This document shows, piece by piece, positions 41,946 to 51,136 of a DNA stretch of 64,000 nucleotides. The number at the start of each line of letters is the position of its first letter. The stretch's first letter is position 1. A program made the position numbers and the translations under genes. A model generated the notes under the pieces. The model was not told the origin of the DNA. It did no database searches and saw only the letters and a list, made by a program, of their open reading frames with translations. Origin of the DNA: Myxococcales bacterium (lineage in GTDB: Bacteria > Myxococcota_A > Polyangia > Polyangiales > JADJMO01); the NCBI GenBank assembly GCA_016709545.1, contig JADJMO010000001.1, positions 434,001 to 498,000 on the forward strand. Reading direction: 5' to 3'.

Positions 41946-43150
41946 GCGGGCGGCCGAACAGATTCCGCTGCACGCCGGCCATGGTGAGGATCATCTGCCG
42001 GCGCACGAACGGCACGGCCGTCGCGAGGGGGAACGAGAGGTCGCGCAGATCGCCGAGCAGGGCGTGGTCGCTCTGGAAGAACGGCGTCAGCCAGCGGCTC
42101 GCGAGCCGGTAGAACAGGAGGTGCGCGCGGCGGCGGCGGCTGTACTCGGCGAGCGCCTCGCGTGGCGGCAACGAGGACAGGCAGTCGGAGAGCACCATCG
42201 CGTCGTAGAGGGCGAGGTTCGCGCCCTGGCCGAGCTGCGGGGACATCGCGTGGGCGGCGTCGCCCACGTACACCACCGAGTCTTCGTGCCAGTGGGGCAT
42301 CTCGACGTCGAAGTAGCTCGAGAAGAGCAGCTGATCCTGGTGGGTGATCTGGTCGAGCAACGGCGCCGCCTCGGGGCACCGCGGCGCGGACCTCGTCCTT
42401 CCACGCCGCGAGGCCCCGCTTGCGGAACGCGTGGAGGCGATCGCAGCGGAGGCTGTAGAACAAGCTCAGGAGAGGATGGTCCTCGCTGCCTGGACCAGAC
42501 CCCGTGGGCAGCAGGCCGACGAGGAAGCTCGTGCCGTCGACCACCTGGTGCAGGCGGTCGGGGTAGGGGTGGGCGCCGGCCTTGCCCACGAACCACAGGG
42601 CGCCCCACGGATAGGGGCGGATCTCCTTGCCGAACGTGGTGTCGTCGCGCAGCGCCGAACGCGCGCCGTCGGCGACGATCACGAGGTCGTGGGCACCGAC
42701 CTCGACGCCACCGTCGCGGCCGGGGGGCGCGAACAGCACCGTCTTGTCACCGCGCCGCGCGAGGTCCTCGATCGGGCACCCGAGCACGAGCCGCGCCGGC
42801 GAACCCTGCACGGCGGCGAACAAGTGCTCGAACAGCGCGCCGCGGTGGATGCCCACGGCGTGCAGATCGGGGTGGATCTCGGCGTAGTCGAGCTCGGTGA
42901 GCACACGGTGGAGGGTCTTGACGCGCAGACCCACCATGCGCGCGCCGCGCCCGACGATGGCGTCGTGGAGGCCGAGGCGCGAGAGCACCGCGAGGCCGGT
43001 GGGCTGCAACATGATGCCCGCGCCGATCGGTCGAGGATCGAGCACGCGCTCGTACACGGTGACGCCGTGGCCGGCGCGCGAGAGGAACAGCGCCGCCGCG
43101 CTGCCCGCGGTGCCACCGCCGATGATCCCGATGTCGAGGCGGGCGCGCAT
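41914..43150 (-). CDS. FAD-dependent class A monooxygenase (one frame break)
   Basis: Uses FAD and NAD(P)H to hydroxylate a small aromatic or related substrate. Seen: N-terminal Rossmann fold IGIIGGGTAGSAAA, LVIVADGARSALR, and the FAD ribityl motif YVGDAAHAMSPQLGQGANLAL. About 411 residues. A C run near 42374 seems one base long and shifts the frame between the two halves. The ATG overlaps the stop of the upstream secreted-protein gene by one base. Substrate unknown. Confidence 0.8.
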
Positions 43151-44031
43151 CAGTACCGGGAGGGCTCGTAGATGAAGTCGAAGGTCGGGTACACGTCGAC
43201 CGAGCGCACGGCCACCCGGTGCCACTTGCCGGCGTCGTCCTTGCGGACCTCGGTGCGGTGGTCGTCGTAGTCGTAGGCGCGGACGCCGAGCACGATGCGG
43301 GTGTGCCAGGAGAGACGGAAGTCGAAGCCGCCGTGCGCCCCGAGGATCCAGGGTGACTTCTCGGGCTCGGGCGTGCGTCGACCGAGGAACCACCCGTCCA
43401 GGCCCACGCGGGCGCGGACGCTTTTCCCGAAGGCCACGTCGTAGGTGACGTGGCCGTGCACGCGGGTGCCGTTCAGCGCGGGGCCGAAGAGGATCTCGAG
43501 CGGCGCATAGCCATCGAGTGGGCGCGCGTCGTTCGGTCCGAGGGAGATGCCGATCGCGGTCTCGAGGCCGAGGGTCCACGACCGCTCGTCGCCGTGCGTC
43601 GCGAGGAGGCCGACCGAGGGGACCACGAACCACCCGATGCGACCGCCGCCTTCGTCCCACTTGGGGAACAGGTAGCCCTGGGTGAGGCGCATCGGCACCG
43701 TCGGCACCGAGAGCCCCCAGGTGCTCGCGATCGACCAGAACTCCCCTCGGTGCTCCCACGCGCGGTGCGCGGAGTGACGCACCTTCACCTCGGCGTTCGG
43801 CGCGAGGGCGAGGAACAGCAGCGGGTGGGTCGAGAACTCCACGTCGTGGCCGACGGGGATGCGCAGCGGATCGAAGATGCCGAGTGTCCAGTACTCGACG
43901 GGCACGGCGGTGTCGCGCGGAGCGAGGGTTGGGCGACCCGCCGGCGCGCCGTGGAGCGGGCCAGTGAGGTGGACCTCCTGGGCCGCGACCGACGGCGCGA
44001 CGAGGAGCAGGCCGAGCACGAGCGGCCTCAC
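43150..44031 (-). CDS. Secreted or outer-membrane protein, hypothetical
   Basis: 293 residues from a GTG that overlaps the upstream stop as GTGA. Signal peptide PLVLGLLLVAPSVAA-QE, then beta-rich text with many aromatic residues (IGWFVVPSVGLLATHG, ILGAHGGFDFRLSWHTRIVLG in parts), suggesting a barrel. Middle gene of a three-gene operon (phosphatase-like, this, monooxygenase). No family recognised. Confidence 0.6.
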   Translation of the reverse strand: MRPLVLGLLLVAPSVAAQEVHLTGPLHGAPAGRPTLAPRDTAVPVEYWTLGIFDPLRIPVGHDVEFSTHPLLFLALAPNAEVKVRHSAHRAWEHRGEFWSIASTWGLSVPTVPMRLTQGYLFPKWDEGGGRIGWFVVPSVGLLATHGDERSWTLGLETAIGISLGPNDARPLDGYAPLEILFGPALNGTRVHGHVTYDVAFGKSVRARVGLDGWFLGRRTPEPEKSPWILGAHGGFDFRLSWHTRIVLGVRAYDYDDHRTEVRKDDAGKWHRVAVRSVDVYPTFDFIYEPSRY

Positions 44032-44953
44032 GGCAGCACCCAGACGCCCACCACCGGCGCGTGATCCGAGAGCCAGAGCGGATCGCTCGCGACCCCCTGG
44101 CGACCGCTGGTCTGCAGCACGTCGCCGTCGCGGAACGCCGTGCCCTTGCTCGCGAACAGGTGATCGAGCGTGCGGTTCCAGAACCCCGGCTTGCCGGTCT
44201 GCGCGCTCACGTGGCCCGGTCCGAGCACGGTGTGCGTGAAGTAACGCCGCTGCGCGTCGAGCGTGGTGCCGTACTGCGCGAGCGGGATCGCCGGGACGAA
44301 CTCGTCGAAGAACGGCTGCATCGCGGCCGGGGTGTAGGGCGGCTGCTCGAACTCGGTGCCCTTGGCCTTGTCGCTCTCGTCGTCGAAGCCGGAGAGCTGC
44401 AGCGCGATCGGGGGCAGCTCGTTGAAGTCGCCGCCGACCAGCCACGGGCGGGTCTCCTTCGCGAGCACGTCGTGGATCTGACGAATCTGCTTCTGCTTGG
44501 TGCCGTCCTGGTCGTAGGCCTCGGTGTGCACGACGTGGAAGGCGAGCTCACGGTCGCCCACCTTCACGAGCGCGCGGCCGATCGCGCGGTGGATGTAGAA
44601 GGTCGAGGTCAGAGCGCCCTGATCGGTGCGGTCCTCCTGGCGGATGCGCTCCGCGAACGTGATCGGGTACTTCGAGAAGATCGCGTTGCCGAGGTCCATC
44701 CGGCCGAGGCCCTCGCTCGGGATCCACCGCGAGGCCCAGGTCTGGAAGTACGCGCCGTAGTTGAGGCGGGTGTGGTCGAGGACGTGCTGGACCATGTCCA
44801 CGTACGCCGATCGCTTGCTGTTCACCTCTATCTCCTCGGTGAGCAGCACGTCCGGGTCGTACCTCGTCGATCAGGCGCTCGATCGCCGCGGGGCGGCTCG
44901 CAGGAGAGCCCGAGGGCGCCGACGACGAGGGCCACGAACGCGAGGGACCGCAC
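44028..44953 (-). pseudogene. Endonuclease/exonuclease/phosphatase-family lipoprotein, damaged N-terminus
   Basis: Seen: from a GTG at 44953 a lipoprotein signal (ALGLSC), then frame changes near 44895 and 44870, then DPDVLLTEEIEVNSKRS onward in one clean frame. The EEP core includes the metal-binding Glu in LLTEEIE, GGDFNE near the middle and WLSDHAPV at the end. The first strand with the usual 'NV' metal-site Asn and the following ~60 residues seem to be missing between the signal and DPDVLL. Family members cleave phosphodiesters or phosphate esters. As written it is unlikely to be active. Confidence 0.6.
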
Positions 44954-44994
44954 GGCCCGCGATCCTACACGCGAACGTGTACGCTGTTGCGCCC

Positions 44995-46242
44995 ATGTCC
45001 GACGCCCACGACCTCTGCGCGTTCCTCGATGCGAGCCCTTCCCCCTTCCACGCCGTCCTCGAGTCCCGTCGCCGGCTCCTCGCCGCGGGGTTCCGCGAGC
45101 TGTCGGAGCTCGACGGCTGGACCGCCAGGCCCGGTGACGCGTGCTTCGTCACGCGCGCGGACGCCTCGCTGATCGCGTTCCGCGTGGGCGAGCCGGCGGC
45201 CGGGTTCCGCGTGATCGGCGCCCACACCGACAGCCCGAACCTGCGCCTCAAGCCCAACGCGGCGGGCGGCAAGGAGGGGTTCGCCCAGCTCGGGGTCGAG
45301 GTGTACGGCGGCGCGCTCCTGCACACCTGGCTCGATCGCGACCTCGGCCTCGCGGGCCGTCTCGTGCTCGAGGACCTGTCGCGCCACTTCGTGCGGCTCG
45401 ACGAGCCGCTGTGTCGCGTGCCGAGCCTCGCCATCCACCTCGATCGCGAGGTCAACGAGAAGGGCCTCGTGCTCAACCGCCAGCAGCACCTGCCCCCGAT
45501 CTTCGCGCTCGGCGACGGCGAGGAGGCGGGCCGGCGCCTGTTCGCCAAGCTCGCCGCGAAGGCCGGCGTGGAGGCGGCGCGCATCCGTCGCTTCGACCTC
45601 GGCCTCTTCGACCGCACGCCCGCGGCGATCGGCGGCGAAGACGGCGCGTTCGTGTTCGCCGGGCGCCTCGACAACCTCGCCTCGTGCCACGCCGGCCTCG
45701 CGGCGCTGCTCTCGTCTGCGCCAGGCTCGCTCACCCAGGTGGTCGCCATGTTCGACCACGAGGAGGTGGGCTCGAGCTCGGCGCAGGGCGCGGCCGGGCC
45801 CTTCCTCGAGGACGTGCTGCGACGCCTGTGCCCCGCCGAATCGTTCTCGCGCGCCATCGCCGCGAGCTTCTGCGTCTCGGCCGACATGGCCCACGCGGTG
45901 CACCCGAACTTCGCCGATCGGCACGAGCCGAAGCACATGCCGCGGCTCGGGCGTGGTCCGGTGATCAAGGCCAACGCGCAGCAGCGCTATGCGACCGACG
46001 GCCTCTCGGCCGCTCGCTTCGAGGCCGCCTGCGCGGCGGCGGGCTTCACGCCGCAAGACTTCGTCACGCGCACCGATCTCGCGTGTGGCTCGACCATCGG
46101 GCCGATCACCGCGACGCGCCTCGGCATCCCCACGGTCGACGTCGGCAACCCCATGCTGTCGATGCACTCGTCGCGCGAGATGTGTGGCGCCGCCGACGTG
46201 CCCAGGATGGTCGCGGCGCTCGGGCACGTCCTCGCGCGCTAG
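44995..46242 (+). CDS. M18-family aminopeptidase
   Basis: Zinc aminopeptidase that removes N-terminal residues, usually acidic, in the cytoplasm. Seen: zinc ligands and catalytic residues in AHTDSPNLR (H77), RLDNLAS (D226), DHEEVGS (E256, E257), SADMAHA (D297) and SMHSSREM (H391), complete for M18. 415 residues, normal length. ATG at 44995; divergent from the phosphatase-like gene. Confidence 0.93.
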   Translation: MSDAHDLCAFLDASPSPFHAVLESRRRLLAAGFRELSELDGWTARPGDACFVTRADASLIAFRVGEPAAGFRVIGAHTDSPNLRLKPNAAGGKEGFAQLGVEVYGGALLHTWLDRDLGLAGRLVLEDLSRHFVRLDEPLCRVPSLAIHLDREVNEKGLVLNRQQHLPPIFALGDGEEAGRRLFAKLAAKAGVEAARIRRFDLGLFDRTPAAIGGEDGAFVFAGRLDNLASCHAGLAALLSSAPGSLTQVVAMFDHEEVGSSSAQGAAGPFLEDVLRRLCPAESFSRAIAASFCVSADMAHAVHPNFADRHEPKHMPRLGRGPVIKANAQQRYATDGLSAARFEAACAAAGFTPQDFVTRTDLACGSTIGPITATRLGIPTVDVGNPMLSMHSSREMCGAADVPRMVAALGHVLAR

Positions 46243-46328
46243 CCCGACCCCTCGGTTCCGTAACTTTCCGCCGCGGTCGTCTGACGCCGCGGAGCAGTTG
46301 CTTTGCGTGCGAACCATTGTTAGAGAGC

Positions 46329-46345
46329 GAGAAGTTCAACTTCTC
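46329..46345. promoter_or_regulatory. 17-bp palindrome upstream of MerR gene
   Basis: GAGAAGTT-C-AACTTCTC, perfect arms around one base, ending 8 bp before the ATG at 46354. MerR-family operators are inverted repeats between promoter elements; likely autoregulatory. Confidence 0.5.
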
Positions 46346-46353
46346 ACTCCCCG

Positions 46354-47178
46354 ATGCGCCCGAAGAAAGCCGCCCCGAACAGCACCCCCGCCCCTGGCGG
46401 GAGCGAGCGACCCGCCCCCACGGCGCCGCAGCGGGCGCTCGTGAAGATGTCGACCCTGGCCCGGCTCAGCGGCGTGCCGGCCGCCACCATCAAGCACTAC
46501 CTGCGCGAGGGGCTCCTGCCGGCCCCCGACGTGAAGACCTCGCGCAACATGGCGTTCTACGACGCGGCGCTCGTCGATCGCATTCGCCAGATCAAGGACC
46601 TCCAGCGCACCCACTTCCTGCCGCTCAAGGTCATCAAGGGCGTGCTCGAGCGCCGGGTCTCGGACGACGACGACGCGGAGACGGCGGCGGCGATCCGGCG
46701 CGCGCTGGACTCCATGGCGCCGACCGAGGTGCGCACACGCGCGCAGCTGATCGCCTCGGGTCTCGCCGAGAAGGACCTGCACTTCTTCGAGTCGCTCGGG
46801 CTCGTGGCGCCGGTGGAGCGCCACGGCGTCGTCGTCTACACGGGCGACGATCTCTCCTTGCTTCGCACCCTCGGGTCGTCGCGGAAGGCGGGGCTCACCA
46901 AGGAGATGCTCCCGCCGGAGATCGTCGGCTCCTACGCGGCCGCCCTCCGCGAGGTGGTCGAGATCGAGCTGCGCATCTTCCGCGAGGGGGTCGTGCCTCG
47001 CGCTGGCAAGGAGTTGCCCCGCCTCACCGATGCAGCGACGCGCCTGTCCGAGCAGCTCGTCGTCCTGATTCGAAGGAAGATGCTCCTCCCCACCCTCGCC
47101 GCGATCGTCGCGGATCACGAGAAGACGAAGGCCCAGAAGCCCCAGAAGCCCAAGGCCCAGCGCAAGGATTCCCGATGA
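46354..47178 (+). CDS. MerR-family regulator with two MerR-like domains
   Basis: Seen: first MerR winged helix at about residues 32-95 (STLARLSGVPAATIKHYLRE, NMAFYDAALVDRIRQIK), then a second, more divergent one at about 128-175 (RTRAQLIASGLAEKDLHFFE, GLVAPVERHGVVVYTGDDL in parts), then a helical region and a Lys-rich tail. 274 residues. No cysteine metal site. Overlaps the downstream hydrolase gene as ATGA. Confidence 0.82.
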   Translation: MRPKKAAPNSTPAPGGSERPAPTAPQRALVKMSTLARLSGVPAATIKHYLREGLLPAPDVKTSRNMAFYDAALVDRIRQIKDLQRTHFLPLKVIKGVLERRVSDDDDAETAAAIRRALDSMAPTEVRTRAQLIASGLAEKDLHFFESLGLVAPVERHGVVVYTGDDLSLLRTLGSSRKAGLTKEMLPPEIVGSYAAALREVVEIELRIFREGVVPRAGKELPRLTDAATRLSEQLVVLIRRKMLLPTLAAIVADHEKTKAQKPQKPKAQRKDSR

Positions 47179-48293
47179 ACCGCCTCCTTCCCCCGTTCGC
47201 CCTTCTCCTCGCCACGCCGCTCGGGTGTGGAAGCAGCGAACCCGCCACACCCGCCGACACCACCTGCCCCGCAGCCTACTCGGTGAGCGGCGCCTACGCG
47301 TCCGGGGTGACCACGCTCGACGTGGACGGCGTGAAGGTCGAGGTGTGGTACCCGGCCGAGGTCACGGCCGCTGCCGGCAAGGCCAAGGCGAAGTACGACA
47401 TGCGCGACTGGCTGCCGGCCGCCGAGCGCTCGAAGATCCCCGACGCGGACACGCCGATCTTCGAGATGAACGCCTACCGCGACTTGCCCGCGGCCAAGGG
47501 CAAGAAGTTCCCGATCGTCGCGTTCAGCCACGGCCTCGGTGGCTATCGCATGCAGTCGAGCGTGCTCATGGCGCACCTCGCGACCTGGGGCTTCGTGGTC
47601 GTCGCCCCGGAGCACCTCGAGCGCGGGCTCGCCATCGTCCTCGAGGGCGACAACTCGAAGATCGACGTCAGCAAGGGCCCGGACCAGCTGCTCGCCGCCC
47701 TCACCCGCATCAAGAAGGAAGGGACGACGGCCGGTTCGCGCTTCGAAGGGATCATCGACGGCAGCAAGGTCGCCGCGATGGGGCACTCGATGGGCGGCGC
47801 CGCGGCGGCCTCGATCGCCGACCAGGCGCAGACGGTCGTGCTGCTCGCGAGCCCGGGCTACGGCGAGCTCCCGGCCGGCAAGTCCAACCTGTTCATGTGG
47901 GGCGCCGCCGACGGTGTGGCCAAGTCGTCGAGCATCGCGACCTCGTACGAGAAGCAACCCTCACCCCGCCGGTCGATCGGCCTCAAGGACGCCGGACACC
48001 TCGCGTTCACCGACCTGTGCGCGATCGGCGCCGATCGCGGCGGTGTCCTCAGGATCGCCGCCGACCACGGCGTCGCGGTCGCCCCGCTCGTGGAGCAGCT
48101 CGCCAGCGATGGCTGCGGGAACCAGCCGACGGGGCCCGCCTACCTCTCCCCCGCCGCGGGGTGGAAGATCGTCAACCACTTCGTCACGGCGCACGTGCGC
48201 GCCGGCCTCGGCATCGACGCGGCCCCTCTGGGCCTCGACCCGAAGACGGTGGGCTGCTTCGGCCCTGACGTCACCACCTTCGAGACCAAGTGA
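47175..48293 (+). CDS. Secreted alpha/beta-hydrolase lipoprotein
   Basis: Seen: lipobox TPLGC, oxyanion region AFSHGLGGY, nucleophile GHSMGG (Ser205), and a late acid/His region (GHLAFTD). Layout resembles PAF-acetylhydrolase/polyester-hydrolase-like enzymes. 372 residues. Translationally coupled to the MerR gene. Likely an esterase acting outside the inner membrane; substrate unknown. Confidence 0.8.
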   Translation: MNRLLPPFALLLATPLGCGSSEPATPADTTCPAAYSVSGAYASGVTTLDVDGVKVEVWYPAEVTAAAGKAKAKYDMRDWLPAAERSKIPDADTPIFEMNAYRDLPAAKGKKFPIVAFSHGLGGYRMQSSVLMAHLATWGFVVVAPEHLERGLAIVLEGDNSKIDVSKGPDQLLAALTRIKKEGTTAGSRFEGIIDGSKVAAMGHSMGGAAAASIADQAQTVVLLASPGYGELPAGKSNLFMWGAADGVAKSSSIATSYEKQPSPRRSIGLKDAGHLAFTDLCAIGADRGGVLRIAADHGVAVAPLVEQLASDGCGNQPTGPAYLSPAAGWKIVNHFVTAHVRAGLGIDAAPLGLDPKTVGCFGPDVTTFETK

Positions 48294-48325
48294 GCGGAGA
48301 GAGCCGCAGGCGAGCGCAGCGAACC

Positions 48326-48349
48326 GCGGCCGCCTCCACGGGCGGCCGC
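48326..48349 (+). terminator. Strong GC stem-loop after the hydrolase gene
   Basis: GCGGCCGCC and GGCGGCCGC form a 9-bp perfect stem with a 6-base loop, 33 bp past the stop at 48293. No T run follows, so termination may need Rho. Confidence 0.4.
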
Positions 48350-48421
48350 TCCGGCAACAAGTAGTCCCGCTCGCGGCAACCGAGAGCTCCTCCTCGCCGC
48401 GCCCATATCCATAGACACATT

Positions 48422-49053
48422 ATGCAAAAGAGAACCACCATGCACAAGACCGCGTACCTCACCCTCGCTCTCCTCGCCGGCTGTGGCGCCTCCGAAGTGG
48501 GCACCGTCGTCGACGACGGCGGCACGACCACCGACGGCACGTCGACCGACACGGGCGCTCGGGCACCGACACGGGCGCACCGAGCACCGACACGGGCGCT
48601 CCGGGCACCGATACGGGCGCACCGGGCACCGACACGGGCGCACCGGGCACCGACACGGGCGTGCCACCCGCCGACACCGGCGTGCCGTCCACCGACGGCG
48701 GCACCTGGGCTGGCGTGAAGTGCGGCGACAAGCTCACCTGCACCGGCGACAAGGTCTGCTGCATCGGCTTCTCGGGCTCGGCCAGCTACTCGTGCGAGAC
48801 CAAGTGCGCCGGCGGCACCGCCGCGTCGACCTGCGACGGCAAGGAGGACTGCACCGGCACCAACATCTGCTGCGCGGGCTTCCCGAGCGGCGCCTCCTGC
48901 AAGGCGCTGTCCGCGTGCAGCGGCTTCGGCACGGCGGAGATCTGTCACGACGACGCGGGCTGCTCGACGGGCAAGACCTGCAAGCTCTGCTCGACGCCCG
49001 GTGGCGGCCCCGCGTTCTCGATGTGCGTCACCGGCGGCAAGTGCCCGTTCTGA
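48422..49053 (+). CDS. Cys-rich lipoprotein with heptad DTG repeats (one frame break)
   Basis: Seen: lipobox LLAGC, then about six copies of a seven-residue repeat of the form T-D-T-G-A-P-G, then a ~110-residue Cys-rich domain (CCIGFSG, CTGTNICCAGF, GCSTGKTCKLC). A single base is missing near 48559 (CTCGGG for CTCCGGG), which shifts the repeat frame; restoring it joins both halves into ~211 residues. The start could be either ATG at 48422 or 48440. Function unknown. Confidence 0.65.
48544..48681 (+). repeat. 21-bp tandem repeat in lipoprotein linker
   Basis: About six copies of a 21-bp unit based on ACCGACACGGGCGCACCGGG, encoding the T-D-T-G-A-P-G linker. Copies are nearly identical. Confidence 0.7.
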
Positions 49054-49066
49054 GAGCGAGGGAGCG

Positions 49067-49522
49067 ATGAAGATCTTCGCCGCGCTCGCGGCCTCGATGA
49101 TCCTCGGTTGTGGCGGGAGCGATCCCGCCCCCGCCGCGATCGACGCCGGCGCCGAGGTCGCCACGGACACCGCGCCCACGTTCCCCAAGGTGATCGCGAC
49201 GGTGCGGTACACCGGCAGCAAGAAGGGGCCGCTCGCGGTCGGTGTGTTCACCGAGAACCCACCCAAGACCAAGCCCCCCATCTCCTTCGACACGACCAAC
49301 ACGCCGACGTTTCCCTACGTCGCCGAGCTGCGCGACATCGAGCCCGGCAAGTACTGGGTCGTCGCGGTGCTCGACATGCCCCCCGTCACCCCCGGCGCCG
49401 TCGTGCCCGGCGTCGAGGATCTGCAGGCGAGCTCCGTGCAGATCGAGGTCGTCGCCGGCAAGGACGTCACGACCGAAGTCCTCCTCACCGACAAGGGCCC
49501 GGCCGACGCCGGAGCCGACTGA
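49067..49522 (+). CDS. Small lipoprotein, hypothetical
   Basis: 151 residues: lipobox MILGC, an Asp/Ala linker, then a compact beta-rich domain (VIATVRYTGSKKGPLAVGVF, LRDIEPGKYWVVAVLDM) resembling a carboxypeptidase-regulatory or Ig-like fold. ATG at 49067, with GAGCGAGGGAGC upstream as ribosome site. Sits 13 bp after the Cys-rich lipoprotein and 14 bp before the amidohydrolase, so probably one transcript. Confidence 0.7.
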   Translation: MKIFAALAASMILGCGGSDPAPAAIDAGAEVATDTAPTFPKVIATVRYTGSKKGPLAVGVFTENPPKTKPPISFDTTNTPTFPYVAELRDIEPGKYWVVAVLDMPPVTPGAVVPGVEDLQASSVQIEVVAGKDVTTEVLLTDKGPADAGAD

Positions 49523-49536
49523 ACGAGATCCCGTCC

Positions 49537-51114
49537 ATGAAGCGCCTCCTCCTGGTCCCGCTGTTCGCCCTCTTCGCCTGCTCCTCGTCGACCAGCGAAC
49601 CGATCGCCACGCCCGACGCCGAGACGAGCGAGACCGGTGACGAGATCGTCCCGGCGAAGTCGATCGGATCCATCACCCTCGGCATGCGCTACTCCGACGT
49701 GCGCAAGGTGCTCGGCGAGGGCAAGGCCACCGGGCTCAACAACCTGGTGTTCGGTCGATGGGCCGAGCGCAACCTCGAGGTGGTGTTCGCGTCGGCCGAG
49801 CCGGCGACGCTCTCCGACGACGCGATCGTGCTCGCGGTGGGCGCGCTCTCCGGCGGGGCCTTCCGCGGGGCGGTGCGCCCGGGGCTGACGCGCGCCGCGA
49901 TCGAGGCGGTGCTCGGCAAGCCGAGCGACCTCGTCACGACCTACGCCTACTGGGCGAGCGGCGTCTCGGCGCGGTTCGACAAGGACGGTGACGCGGGGGT
50001 CGCGGTGTCGGTCTCGGTCCACGCGCCGTACGTTCCGGAGAACGTGGTCGCGGAGATGAAGCCGAGCGGTGGGGCCGGCGGTGCGCCGAAGGCCCCCGAT
50101 CCCGCGAAGATCAAGCGGATCGACATGCACCTGCACCCCGGCTACTTCGGGCGCATCCCGGGGCCGACGAAGGGGTTCATCGTCGGATCGATCCCTCCGT
50201 TCACCCAGCTCTACGCCCCGGCCGCGCTCGCGGCCGCGATCGATCCGTGGGTGCCCTTCGTCGGCATCAAGGCGCAGACCGAGCTCGCCGCCGTGGACCA
50301 CGCGGTGCTCTACGCGGTGTACACCCAGCACACGACCGGGTTCTTCACCAACGAAGACCTCGAGAAGGTGTTCACCGATCCGCGCAACGTCGCGGCCGAC
50401 GGCCTGCCGTGGGCGTGGGGCTTCGCGAGCATTGACTACTTCGACGGCTTCGTGAAGGCCGACGGCACGCTCGACGAGGCGATCGCCAAGCCGCGCCTCG
50501 CCGCGCTCGCCTCGTACTTCGAGAAGCGCCGCGACGTGTTCGTCGGCATCAAGCTCGCCCACGCGCACCAGGCGGTCGCGTTCGACGACGCGCGCTACCT
50601 CGGGGTCTACGACATCGCCGCGAAGCACGACGTGCCGGTCTACCTGCACACGGGCTTCTCGCCGTTCCCGGGCGCCAAGAACGAGCGCGCGTTCTACGAC
50701 CCGGAGGGGCTGCGCAACACCATCAAGAACCTCCCGAAGGTGCGCTTCGTGCTCGGGCACGTGGGGCAGGGCGACGCGGGCGCGGTCGAGCACTGCCTCG
50801 CGCTCGCCAAGGAGTTCCCCAACGTGTACCTCGAGATCAGCGCGCTCAATCGACCCACGCTGCGCGACGAAGACGGCGCCGACGTCACGCCGGACACGAG
50901 CAAGCCGCAGTACCCCTACGTCATCGCCCAGATCAAGGCGCGAGGGCTTGTCGAAAAGACCATCTTCGGGACCGACGGACCGCAGTTCGCGGGGATGGTC
51001 AAGGGGTACGTGGGGCTGCTCGAGAAGGCGATGGCCGACGCCGGTTACACCGCGGACGAGGTGCACCGCGTCATGAGCGGCAACTTCCTCTCGGTGTACT
51101 TCCCTTCGAAATAG
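49537..51114 (+). CDS. Amidohydrolase-family lipoprotein with N-terminal repeat module
   Basis: 525 residues. Seen: lipobox LFAC, then two related ~50-residue units (GSITLGMRYSDVRKVLGEGK; VRPGLTRAAIEAVLGKPSD), a SmpA/BLIP-like fold, then an amidohydrolase_2 barrel with DMHLHPGYF, VGIKLAHAHQ, VYLHTGF, VLGHVGQGD and FGTDGP, giving the usual His/Asp metal site. The enzyme is thus displayed outside the cytoplasmic membrane, which is unusual for this family. Substrate unknown. Confidence 0.8.
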   Translation: MKRLLLVPLFALFACSSSTSEPIATPDAETSETGDEIVPAKSIGSITLGMRYSDVRKVLGEGKATGLNNLVFGRWAERNLEVVFASAEPATLSDDAIVLAVGALSGGAFRGAVRPGLTRAAIEAVLGKPSDLVTTYAYWASGVSARFDKDGDAGVAVSVSVHAPYVPENVVAEMKPSGGAGGAPKAPDPAKIKRIDMHLHPGYFGRIPGPTKGFIVGSIPPFTQLYAPAALAAAIDPWVPFVGIKAQTELAAVDHAVLYAVYTQHTTGFFTNEDLEKVFTDPRNVAADGLPWAWGFASIDYFDGFVKADGTLDEAIAKPRLAALASYFEKRRDVFVGIKLAHAHQAVAFDDARYLGVYDIAAKHDVPVYLHTGFSPFPGAKNERAFYDPEGLRNTIKNLPKVRFVLGHVGQGDAGAVEHCLALAKEFPNVYLEISALNRPTLRDEDGADVTPDTSKPQYPYVIAQIKARGLVEKTIFGTDGPQFAGMVKGYVGLLEKAMADAGYTADEVHRVMSGNFLSVYFPSK

Positions 51115-51136
51115 CGAGCCGCTAGGGTCCCGCGCC

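Noticed and set aside
48544..48681. Tandem 21-bp units considered as a CRISPR-like array
   Set aside because: No spacers; units are contiguous and in phase with a lipoprotein linker.
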